A stretch of 64,000 nt of DNA from Paraphysomonas bandaiensis (lineage: Eukaryota > Chrysophyceae). The stretch is taken from NCBI GenBank assembly GCA_965644295.1, contig CBFFRP010000324.1:248001-312000 (forward strand), given 5' to 3'. The position numbers were made by a program, and so were the translations under genes. Shown here one piece after another: positions 22,470-31,963 of the stretch (position 1 is the stretch's first letter; each line of letters begins with the position of its first letter). The notes beneath the pieces were generated by a model. That model saw only the letters and a program-made list of their open reading frames with translations. It made no database searches and was not told the origin of the DNA.

Positions 22470-23075
22470 CTATGAACTACTTTTCTCTCCATATCTCCAT
22501 TGACCTTCATATACTGTTCCATCAATTTCAACCATTCTGCCCCAACCGTGTTGCTTTCCATCGTAGAAATCGCCTTCATAGTACTTTCCACCCTTCCAAT
22601 GGTACCTTCCCTTCCCATTCTGCACACCGTCTTTCCACATCCCTAAATAATTATCTCCTCGTGGAGTCTGCAGTCGACCTATACCATTCAGCTGGTCATT
22701 TCTAAATTCGCCTTTATATATTCTCCCGTCAGGCCATACCAGACGACCTGCACCGCTCTTCATTCCTGATTCAAAGTCGCCTACACCATATACAATGTTA
22801 CTAAATCCAATTTAGAGGCGACCAGTACCTTCGTAAGTAAATCCGTTCGGCATACGGAGACGGCCCCAGCCGTGATAAACGCCATTCTTAAAGTTCCCTT
22901 CATAAGACCCACCGTCTTCGAAATACACGACACCATGACCGTCAGCTATGCCACATTGCTGACTATTCACACAAATATCTTTGGAGTTGTCAACATCATT
23001 TCCATGTAATGATTGAGCGCAAGTAATGTACAATATAGACAACGCTACAATAATATGCCCAATCTGTCCAGTCAT
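22470..23075 (-). CDS. Secreted MORN-repeat protein
   Basis: Two exons, 22829-23075 and 22470-22780, with a 48-nt intron (phase 1); 185 residues. A cleavable signal peptide is evident (IGHIIVALSILYITCAQS). A short linker with two cysteines leads into about six consecutive MORN repeats, for example YEGNFKNGVYHGWGRLRMPNG, YKGEFRNDQLNGIGRL and YEGDFYDGKQHGWGRMVE. MORN repeats are usually found on cytosolic proteins and bind lipids or mediate dimers; secretion is unusual. The repeats fill the protein with no attached enzyme domain. Exact role unknown. It is divergent to PIG-M across 417 bp. Confidence 0.9.
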
Positions 23076-23492
23076 TTACGGCCGATCACTGCACTCAATT
23101 CAATAATAAAATTACAGCACTGATAATAAGATGTTGAAATCTAATGGCAGTCTATCTGACATCTTATTCACCAATCAATTGGACACTGTAGCTATCATAT
23201 ATCGCTGGCCTGTAATGAATTGTATATGTAACTCTACTTGCTTTAAGTGTGTACAAAAATTAAGCGGAGTTCTAGATTGGGGCATGAAAAAACATGGCAT
23301 ATTTCTATAATTTTCCTGAATTTCACAATTTGAGACTGAAATTTGGGATATATATAGTTGAAAACTGGAGTTTCCTATAAATCAGCAAATCTTTGCTGGA
23401 GGCTGTTAAAGTGAGTAGTTGGAAGGGATGATACGATTGCAATGCAATCCATTAAGAGTCACGATCGGTAGATAAAAACAAGTGTTGATGCA
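23076..23492. other. Divergent promoter spacer (MORN / PIG-M)
   Basis: 417 bp of AT-rich sequence; no extra gene recognised. Confidence 0.5.
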
Positions 23493-25364
23493 ATGATAAA
23501 ATACGATAGTATTAATTTTGTTCTTGCTACTGCTCTGATTGTTCGTTTACTATTACTTGTAGTTGGTACTTGCAGTGTATCCGATGCCTCTTACGGTAAC
23601 GTCTCTGCATGTCTACAGGTGAATATATAGATAAGAATAACGGGGCTGTGAAGTATACTGATATTGATTACAATATATTTTCGGATGGAGCAAGGTATTC
23701 TTCGTACATTTATTCTTGTGGGTTCTATCCAACTGCAGATATTATAATGTAGACTCATGTGGGAAGGAAGGTCTCCATATGATAGAGAAACATACCGTTA
23801 TCCACCTATATTGGCCTTTATTCTTATTCCTAATCAATGGATAGGATGTTTTGGGAAGGTTTCGTGGAAATAATTTGTGTAGGGAGTGTCATGATTGTAC
23901 TCTACAGATCCTATTTGTACTGGCTGATGTTGGAGTAGTACATCAATGTAATGCAATTCTTCAGCTCGGCGGGTCGGGACGAAAATCTTTCTTCTGGTAA
24001 TACTACGGGTAGTATTGTGAGTTAAACTTTAGTACTGTTATATGTAGGGCTTTAATGACATGGTCTCTAAACCCTCTCGCTGCAAGCATCTGTACACGAG
24101 TAAGTGCCAATACCCGAGAATATATTTAGTGTTACCTACCACAGGGGAGCCTGGACTCCATTAACAACTGGATGGTTCTTCGCAGTCTAGCACTGGCGAT
24201 GAGTGGCAAACATATTGCTGCTGGGGCAATTCTGGGTCTCGCGATTCACTTCAGGTTGCTACATTTGATACGTATGCATGTATCTTATATTATTCGGTTG
24301 TTATCGAACAGAATTTATCCTGTAATATTTCTTCCTGCTCTATTCGTGCACGCACTATTGTACATTCCACCCACCTCTTCTCCAATATCTCGGACCACCC
24401 GCAGGATCCGTAGCCATTCCGCACCATTACTTTATACCTCTTCTATCCCAAGTGACTCTACAAGTGCATGGGTAGACAGAGTACTTCGACGGTTTGAGAC
24501 AGCAATTGGAACATTGCATGTTGGGAAAGTGCGGTTCACTTCTGCCACCAGGTATGTTCATGTGGCTGTCATCTTAACTCAGATTTTCTTGCAGAGCAGT
24601 TGTGGCTACCGTATCCACATTGTTCGTGATGATGATAGTATCCTATTTACTGTATGGGGATGATTACCTTCAAGAATCTCTTTTTTATCATATGAGGCGG
24701 TAATTGATTGTGTACATATTAATACTTGTGATAACTGTCGCTTTATGGGCAGGACGGACTCGAAACACAATTTTTCTCCGCATTTTCTATGGATGTATTT
24801 GCACGACATAGAATCTTTTAGTAGCCACAATGCAGTTGTTTCATTCACCTGGAAACAAGTGGGGTTCGGAGCGCTTAAAATCTTAACACTTGCACCACAG
24901 GTATGTGGTATTCGCAATTTTCATATTTCTGATGTCCGTTAGATTGTTTTATTTACGCTCACGACTGTGACTCTTGCACGGAGGGACTTACCTGCCTGCT
25001 TTCTTGTCACTTCTTTTGTATTTGTGGCATTCAATAAGGTGTTGATTTTAGTTTTTCTGCACATGTCCCTGACATACCATAGGTATGCACAGCACAGTAC
25101 TTTACGTGGTTTGCTTGCTTTATCCCTATAGTGGCTGGGCGTGCTAGTTTTCCCGTACGCAGATCGATTTGTGTGACTTGTGGATGGATCATAGCGCTTG
25201 CGTTGTGGTTAAATCAAGCATATAATCTAGAGTTCTTAGGAGTGAATAATTTTTATGTTGTTTGGCTTTGTTCATTATTGTTTCATATTGTGAGTGTACT
25301 TTGCATTGCCTTCGTCATAAATCGTGTGAAAACGTCAATTGACAGTATTGACGAAAAGGAATGA
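23493..25364 (+). CDS. PIGM: GPI mannosyltransferase 1 (PIG-M)
   Basis: Eleven exons: 23493-23565, 23619-23694, 23753-23858, 23908-23996, 24048-24099, 24145-24254, 24312-24551, 24595-24699, 24753-24900, 24943-25038, 25083-25364. All introns are 42-58 nt, frame continuous, 458 residues (human about 423). PIG-M is the ER-lumenal, dolichol-phosphate-mannose-dependent enzyme adding the first mannose to the GPI anchor. Diagnostic blocks: VKYTDIDYNIFSDGAR with the catalytic D-x-D, EGRSPYDRETYRYPP, SLNPLAASICTRGSLDSI, IYPVIFLPAL, FYHMRRTDSKHNFSPHF and FNKVCTAQYFTWFACF; multiple hydrophobic segments span the length. No single reading frame shows more than a third of it, so it is easily overlooked. 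The dense intron pattern is the best example in the window of its uniform tiny introns. Confidence 0.96.
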
Positions 25365-25489
25365 TGTTATGTTTATTGGATTTCGTTTACTAATAAGAAA
25401 ATATATACATATAAGTGAACCGATAACTGAAATATATTTTTTTAATCTCTGTGTACTATTGAATATCGAGGCGGGCATGCAATATGCTC

Positions 25490-25780
25490 GGTTGCGTTCA
25501 GCTGCTTGTAAGCGATTAAAAGTTGTAGTTCTAGAATATTTGCATTATGACTGTTATTCGAAGAATACAGTAGTGGCTAACTATCTGTATTAAGAGAACT
25601 AATGCTTTGATAGCGATTATAGTAGTGAAGCGGAAATGTATTGACCGCATAAGATTGTGAATATCTGAGATCGTATGAGAATGATTGTTAACATGAAACT
25701 GGCGAATGGCAATGAATGATATGTGGCATTGATCATAATTTATACAAGCATTTTTAATTAAAGAGGACAAGGAGTGCATA
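25490..25780 (+). repeat. Dispersed repeat family 2, copy 1
   Basis: About 290 bp similar, in the same orientation, to 44205-44490. Shared strings include GAATACAGTAGTGG, then a GATAG...TAGTGAA block, ATGATTG and AACATGAAA. No coding potential; probably a non-autonomous transposon. Confidence 0.65.
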
Positions 25781-25844
25781 TCAAGTATCAAGGTATCAAA
25801 TTCAGTAACTTAAATGGTGTAATTTTTAAACCTACACAAATTTT

Positions 25845-26045
25845 CATTTGTTGCTCCGGCAACTCCACCTATGCCTGACGCCCAGACGGTGCACGGCGAC
25901 AACGACACATTCCACCACACCATCAACCTCTCAGCACACACATCTAGTGCTCGGTACACTCAGGACCTTAATGCAGAACCCTGTACCTCAGAGCCTGGCG
26001 GAACCTTATCTCAAGGGGAGACCCCGGACAACACGCGCCAGTGAG
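25845..26045 (+). other. GC-richer relic next to a repeat, possible retroelement ORF fragment
   Basis: A 200-bp island noticeably richer in GC than its flanks, open in one frame (encoding APATPPMPDAQTVHGDND and so on to a TGA), just upstream of the 3' half of repeat family 1. It may be the end of a LINE-type ORF or another mobile fragment. I cannot identify a domain. Confidence 0.3.
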
Positions 26046-26079
26046 TCCTAATACACACGAGCAGGGCGAAACTCACAAA

Positions 26080-26300
26080 CAACATCAAGAACGGAAGTGG
26101 TTGCACCTTGGTGCTTGCGGCGACACATATAAGCAGCTTCTGTAGCGCTAAATAGTAGGATATAATAGAATTTGTGCTGATTAGTTATGGGTAGAGGTCT
26201 AACTAGTAGGTCTAGCATTCAACTATCCACTATATCGGAACTATTATATTGCTAAATAAAAAGACTTACAATAAAATATACTAAAATAAAAAGTGTCGTT
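26080..26300 (+). repeat. Repeat family 1 (SINE/LINE-like retroposon), 5'-truncated copy
   Basis: Matches only the 3' half of the family: CGGAAGTGGTTGCACCTTGG, CAGCTTCTGTAGCGCTAAAT, then TAGAGGTCTAACTAGTAGG, ending in an A/T-rich tail with GACTTACAAT. 5' truncation is typical of target-primed retroposons. Confidence 0.7.
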
Positions 26301-26589
26301 TGTTCCTACTAAACTATAAATCTAAGACGTCAGCAATATTTAGTAGGGACAAATATATTACCGGTCACTTAAGTTATTTCATCATCCAAGCATGACAAAC
26401 GTTGGCATTGTCTAAAGTGACCAATTAAAACTGTCAGTGAACACAAAGTAAATATTATTTTAAAGACCAATACTAAATAGTACATATGTTGCAAGACATT
26501 GACATATTTTGGGCGCTAAGAGAGAAACATTAGCTCGATCGGTAGAAACTAGCTAGTTAGTAGATATTACAACATGATGATGCAACTAG

Positions 26590-27290
26590 TACTCTAATTG
26601 TACCAACTCATAATAATAATATAAACATTACTATCACTCACAATGGAATAGTTAGAAGTATAACTCCCTCAACAAAGTCGGACTTGCACCTTTTCGTGGT
26701 GTTCTGGGGGATAAGTACCAGAGAGATTCTCTCTGGGAAACTAACGTGAGCCGCAAACATAGTCAGCAGATATTCTTCTGCCCACTCATAGTTGAATGCT
26801 TGTGTGGTACAACGGACACTAATAAGTGTCACTTGTGTAGACGTCTTTGGGCCCTGACGAATAAACAGACATCCGGGAATGGGCCCACCTCAAGGGCATC
26901 CGGGACAGGGCCCACCTGAAGGGCAACCGGGGTATTGGGCTGCCTGCAGAAGTCAAGCATCCGGGATGTTCCCCTTAAGAACTCAGAGCGGAAGTGGTCG
27001 CACAAGCAGCTTCCGTAGCGTTAAATAGTAGGATAAAAATAGTGTGTACTGATTAGTTACAGGTAGAGGTCTAACTAGTTTTTGTCTAGCATTCATCTAA
27101 CTACTAAGTTGGTGCAGGTTTTTAACGCCTATTGCTAATAACAAGACTTTCAATATATATATAGAAGCATATCTGACAATGACGATCATTATGATGACAA
27201 TCAAATATGTACATATGCCATATGCACAACACATATTTCATTGAACATTATATTTCATATATACTATTAACTATTATTATATTACGATGA
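26590..27290. mobile_element. Harbinger-derived fragment interrupted by repeat copy A
   Basis: The flanks of copy A (26590-26665 and 27162-27290) together resemble bases 40300-40440 inside the Harbinger element: GGAATAGTTAGAAGT, then GACAATGACGATCATTATGA and ATATTTCATTGAACATTAT. So this is a relic of the same or a related DNA transposon, split by a later insertion. Confidence 0.7.
26666..27161 (+). repeat. Repeat family 1, full-length copy A with target-site duplication
   Basis: Begins CCCTCAACAAAGTCGGACTT and ends in GACTTTCAATATATATA. It is flanked by imperfect 13-bp direct repeats TAGAAGTATAACT (26653-26665) and TAGAAGCATATCT (27162-27174). It interrupts a sequence that is found uninterrupted at 40311-40440, where the empty site reads TAGAAGTGTAACT. 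About 500 bp, no ORF. See findings. Confidence 0.85.
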
Positions 27291-27822
27291 ATTTGTATAA
27301 TGATAATTTTGGCTCTGCTGAAAGGCCCCACAAAGTTAGTTGTATTGAATATATACTTGGTCGATCGATACTGGGTGTTAAGCTGTCGGATCTGTAGCTT
27401 GCAAATGCAGCAGCAACGTTTCTTACATTTGCCAATTCGACGGTCCTACCCATAATAAAATTGATGAGTTATGTTATTATGAAGAGTTATTCAAGATTAA
27501 CAAATTATATAATTACTCAAGACACATAAGCATGAACAATATATATCAATATATATTGCGCGGCCAAATTTTGCTAAAATAGTAATAAAGTAATAAATAT
27601 ATTGTAGCAAGCAAAAACTAATAATTGCTATATTGCAATCCCATATATTTACACCTGGCTCTGCTTCAATGTGTCGTTCGTTGGTCGTCCAAAATATGAT
27701 TGAAGCCATTTTTATTACTATAGTATAGTATTGTAGTTTAGGTATTAGAATCAATTGCATGTGATCGCACATACAAAGCATAAAAAATTAGTGCATCCAC
27801 AAGGGTACGTTTAATGGCTTCC
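27291..27822. other. Intergenic, cupin 3' side
   Basis: AT-rich spacer; no gene recognised. Confidence 0.4.
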
Positions 27823-28194
27823 TTATCCTTGAGATACTGAAAAATCAAAAGTAACACAGGCTTCTTCGCCCACAACCCATCCATCGTGATTGGGAGGAAT
27901 GACGTATCCATCATCGGCCTTGATATCCACTTCAGCTTCGTCACGTACCACATGCACAACACCAGATGTACACACACCCACGTGACACTTACCGCATCGC
28001 TCTGTCCCCAAGACTGGCTTAATACACTCGGACCACTTCCACCCGGGCTGGTCAATTATTCTTGTGACGGATACTCCTGCACTGAGGTCGAGGGCAGCAA
28101 GATCGCATTTCTCGAACGTTTTGTTCGAATCAGGAGCGTCAAAGCTTTTTAACCCAAGCAGTGCCAGGTGATATTCCCTCAGCTCTGAACTCAT
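27823..28194 (-). CDS. Small bacterial-type cupin, copy 2
   Basis: Single exon, 123 residues from the ATG at 28194. One cupin barrel: FDAPDSNKTFEKC at the start, GWKWSECIKPVLGTERC, HVGVCTSGVVHVV and GYVIPPNHDGWVVGEEAC followed by VTFDF at the end. This pattern (P-GW-WSE-KP--GT--C---H-G----G, ending IPP-HD-WVVG-E-C) is that of a small single-domain cupin family common in actinobacteria and proteobacteria, function unknown. It lies 17 bp downstream of a closely related copy, so they arose by tandem duplication. An alternative splice (71-nt intron 28144-28214) would fuse the two copies in frame. The charged core (EAEVDIKADDG) differs from copy 1. Confidence 0.75.
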   Translation of the reverse strand: MSSELREYHLALLGLKSFDAPDSNKTFEKCDLAALDLSAGVSVTRIIDQPGWKWSECIKPVLGTERCGKCHVGVCTSGVVHVVRDEAEVDIKADDGYVIPPNHDGWVVGEEACVTFDFSVSQG

Positions 28195-28211
28195 ACATAA
28201 CAGCAGAATTA

Positions 28212-28517
28212 TCACCGTCCTGGAGGGATGACAAAACCATCTCCAGGTCCTATCTCGAATCCAGTGCCATCAGGAAACGACACAGCAAGTCGACCAGCAA
28301 TACATATGCCAACATGATAGTTTCCACATGATTCAGTTCCAACAACAGGTTTTATACACTCTGACCATTTCCATCCCGGATGGAATACAGTCTTTGATAC
28401 AGTAACACCATTGCCAAGATCTAGTGTGTCTAACTGACACTTCTCAGGGTTCTTACTTGAATCAGGAGTTCCAAAACTCTTCTGTAATAAGTTTGTGTGA
28501 CTGTTACCAGCTCCCAT
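28212..28517 (-). CDS. Small bacterial-type cupin, copy 1 (C-terminally short)
   Basis: 101 residues, MGAGNSHTNLLQKSFGTPD to a stop right after GDGFVIPPG-R. It has the same blocks as copy 2: HPGWKWSECIKPVVGTESC, YHVGICIAGRLAVSFPDG, FEIGPGDGFVIPPG. It lacks the last strand (the HDGWVVG-E-C-DF part), which is where copy 2 begins. Either the duplication cut it short or it is the 5' exon of a bicupin gene whose intron removes 28144-28214. The N-terminal M-G-A-G-N-S could allow N-myristoylation, an inference only. Divergent to the GST gene. Confidence 0.65.
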   Translation of the reverse strand: MGAGNSHTNLLQKSFGTPDSSKNPEKCQLDTLDLGNGVTVSKTVFHPGWKWSECIKPVVGTESCGNYHVGICIAGRLAVSFPDGTGFEIGPGDGFVIPPGR

Positions 28518-29045
28518 GTGTATGTATATGTGTATGTGTTCCCATATGGTGCTATCATCACATGAACAGTCATAACATTCGAAGAGTGAACTCGAGTATC
28601 TTTCTCACGCCCTCCAGCCCCGGAGAATCCCATAAAATCCCACCAAAGTATCCGTATATGTATATATATGGCCCCAATATGTGATGAAGAAGCAGGAATA
28701 GATGTAATGAATCTACATGCATATCTGGATACTGATACAGTGCAACATACTTATGATACACATATAGACACCATACTGTAGATAACATTGAAAAGTCATC
28801 GTTTTTTCAGTGAAAAGTGAAAAAAAGTGACTTTTTCACATATAACATACAGCAGTATGTATATCAGGAGACACTGGCTGTATTCTATGTATTCTATGTA
28901 TTCTGTGTTAGGATATGATGTGTGTGAAGGCAGAATCTTTTCTCAGATGTATGTGTATGTATAGCTATCTATATATGTGTGTGTATGTATATATGTGTGT
29001 GTATGTATGTGTGTATGGATCGTATCACAATTATCAGTCATACAA
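28518..29045. other. Divergent promoter spacer with microsatellites
   Basis: Contains GTATGT/GTGTAT tracts (28510-28545, 28940-29015), a repeated ATTCTATGT at 28883-28905 and a short inverted pair of AAAAAGTGA-like strings at 28800-28835. No gene seen. Confidence 0.55.
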
Positions 29046-30189
29046 ATGAGCTCCAAAGTTTCAGGTACCTCCGACACTGATGGCCCACCATCAGGCATAT
29101 CTCCATCAGGCGAATTCATTCGCGGTATAAGTACATGCAGAGAATGGATCGGACCTGACAGTATCCACATAGCAGAGACTGATCGCTACCATCTCTATGT
29201 AGGCATTAACTGTCCTTGGTGTCATCGTGTTATACTCGCTCGAGCTGTACTTGGACTACAGAGCAGTATTACGATGGATGTATGTTTCCCTAGCAGGACG
29301 GATGAACCGGACGATAAAGGCAGGGTGGGACTCTGGCAATTTGCACCGAATGGAATTACATGCAGGAACAACAGACACACAACCTTCCCTGAATGCACTT
29401 CTGATACTGTGTTTGGCAAGAGCACTATTGTTGAGATATATGACGATTTGGGGATTGAACAGAAATCTGTCCCTATTCTCCTGGACAAGAAGACTCGCAC
29501 TATTGTGAGTAACGAGTCTGCCGATATTGTGCGAATGCTGTCGGAAAATGCCCGGGCGTTGGGATCATCCCTATCTACCGTACCGGACCTTTACCCCACT
29601 GCTCTACAGAAAACCATAGATGAATCCAATGAGTGGATTTATCATACTATCAATAATGGTGCATACAAAGCTGGATTTACAGGGTCACAGGATGCTTATG
29701 AAGATGCCTATGAGAAATACTTTTCCTCTCTTGATCGACTGAATGTTCTCTTCGCCACACAGCAGTTTGTCGCGGGCGACGTAGTCACTGAAGCGGATAT
29801 TCGTTTATTTCCAACAGTAAGTCTTACTTCTCAAATAATGCCGATTATGATACTCTTTATAACCATAGCTCTTCCGGCACGACCCGGTATACTACTCCCG
29901 CTTCAAGTTATCGCGGGCAAAGCTATTCGAGTACCCACATATTTGGCGTTGGATGGGGACCATGATTGCATCGGTACCAGGGGTGCAAGAGTGCGCGACC
30001 AAGTCAATACTTCAACACTGTAAGCAGGTAGAGGCTTTTATATTTTCTTTCGGATTTCACTAATGCCCACAGGGATACTTTGGTAGAACAGGTAGTAATA
30101 CTATTCCTGTCGGACCGGAGGGCTATCCAGAATGCATCACGGATGGGACCGATATGACTCAATCTAAGAGACCAAGAATTGATACCTGA
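29046..30189 (+). CDS. Glutathionyl-hydroquinone reductase-type glutathione S-transferase (ECM4/GTO/YqjG family)
   Basis: Three exons, 29046-29816, 29869-30027 and 30073-30189 (introns 52 and 45 nt); 348 residues. I chose the ATG at 29046 (MSSKVSGTSD); the open frame upstream is only translated microsatellite. The thioredoxin-fold half has YHLYVGINCPWCHRVILA, where the first Cys is the catalytic residue of the family (usual motif CPWA; here CPWC). It continues with VPILLDKKTRTIVSNESAD. The helical half has EWIYHTINNGAYKAGF, FVAGDVVTEADIRLFPT, then after splicing RHDPVYYSRFK, YPHIWRW and GYFGRTGSNTIPVGPEGYPE. The enzymes reduce glutathionyl-(hydro)quinones in the cytosol. The second Cys in CPWC could give thiol-disulfide activity (inference). 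Confidence 0.94.
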
Positions 30190-31373
30190 TCAAGGTAGTC
30201 TTGTTTCGCTATTTCAAGGAACCTGAATGATTCTAAACCTGTGAGGAGATTTTATAAATTATAACATATTATTTCATTTTTGAGTAGAAGCACATGTAGA
30301 TAATAATGCCTTTTGAATAATTAAATATGGAAATATTTTATGACCGTCGCTCACCACTGAACCAACGAGTGATTTATGTATTATTAGTCTAACTTTGAAT
30401 AGCAGACAGGCATCACACATTGTCGTTTTTTAACCCCGAGGAAAGATATACAGTCATAAGTATTCGTTTCAGAATTTAATTTTATTTACTATTTCAGCTG
30501 ACTACACTTCATTTATATCGTTCACTGAAGCCTCATCTATAATATATAACACGTACTGGCTACAAGAAATATATAATATATACCACTCGCACATGTTGAC
30601 TTGCAGGAACTAGTGTGCATTAAGCTTGTGTAACAACTAATTGGTGAGATGTATCGCTCCAGTAACAATAATAATTGCAATTAATTACGAAGCATCCAAT
30701 TTTTTCTTTCTCGAAACACTTTATGAACTGCAATCTTGTCATCCCAAAGATGCCTATATATGAACGCAAAAGCATCAACATTATAATTTTGAGGTGTCTA
30801 GGTGTCACTCGTTTTTGAAAATCAGTCAGGTAGTGCTTTATCCAACGAAAATATCATATTGAGAGTTAAGTGCGTTCTTTCTTGTGCTTCTCGGTGTATT
30901 TAAGTAAACGAATGGTCTCTTATTTCTCTTAATCCAATTCACCTTCGTCTGCAGGTATATTTACCAAAAATCGTCACACCTGTGCTTTTTTAGAGCAGTT
31001 CAGTTCTTCTTCTTGAGTGCTGCTTTCTTTAAATCTTCATTTTGAACAATGTCCGCGTGTGTACCCAGGTGGAGTTCTTTCCCAGCACGACATCAAGTAG
31101 TACCCGGATATCAATATCAGATCAATATGTTCTTCATCTGATCGTAAAAGTTTACAGACAACTTAAAATCTCTCTAAATGAGTCAAAAGCACTCCTGTCC
31201 TGGAATGATCCACGTCGTTTGGGATTAATCAAAAATATCAACATTAAAATTATAGTGCAAATAGTGGTCCCCAACGGATACATAACATTTTGAAGCCATT
31301 AAATATCTGCAATCAGCTTTCGCTATGCATCACGACGGTTGCTGTTGGGGTGCTCAGTTTGTTCCCTCAACAA
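30190..31373. other. Intergenic
   Basis: AT-rich spacer downstream of the GST gene. An 83-codon frame (31042-31293) with no recognised similarity starts at a non-ATG codon and is not called as a gene. Confidence 0.4.
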
Positions 31374-31645
31374 AGTCGGACTTGCACCTTTTCGTGGTGT
31401 TCTGGGGATAAGTACCGGAGAAATTATCTCTGGGAAACTAACGTGAGCCACAAACATAGACAACAGATATTTTTCTGCCCACTCATAGACAAATGCTTAT
31501 GTGATCTAAGGGACACTAATTAGTGTGACTTGTGAAGACGTCTTCGTGGCCTGACGAATAAACAGGCATCCGGGAATGGGCCCACCTCAAGGGTATCCGT
31601 GACAGGGCTGCCTGCTGAAGTCAAGCATCCGGGATATTCACTATT
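31374..31645 (+). repeat. Repeat family 1, partial copy B (5' half)
   Basis: Starts with the same precise 5' end, CCCTCAACAAAGTCGGACTT, and follows copy A through GACGAATAAACAGGCATCCG and AAGTCAAGCATCCGGGAT. It stops before the CGGAAGTGG 3' half; the 3' end was lost by deletion or the copy used an earlier end. Confidence 0.85.
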
Positions 31646-31963
31646 CACCGTAAGGACACAAAAAAACCTGCAGTTAGCAAATGTCAGGTATATCAATTAA
31701 CTGATTAATCTGGTGTTCACCATAATTTAATATTTTTTCCACTATATATATTGCAATATACAATATAATACTTTCACTCCCACATCAGCACTGCTGTATA
31801 TTGTATACTGCTTCTGATCATAGCAATGTAACAGCGGATAAACAAAATGTCAATGACCACAAATAAGAGAGATCGTATTTAAATTAAGGAAAAAGTGGAT
31901 GCACTCATGAACCTATTACTTTGAACCAACACGATACACCTAAATATCAATCATAGTTCGGCA

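Noticed and set aside
28977-29045. N-terminal extension of the GST frame (Cys/Val-rich)
   Set aside because: Translated GT/AT microsatellite; the conserved protein begins at the ATG at 29046.
31042-31293. 83-codon frame on the plus strand
   Set aside because: Starts at a non-ATG codon, no recognisable family, no splice partners found.
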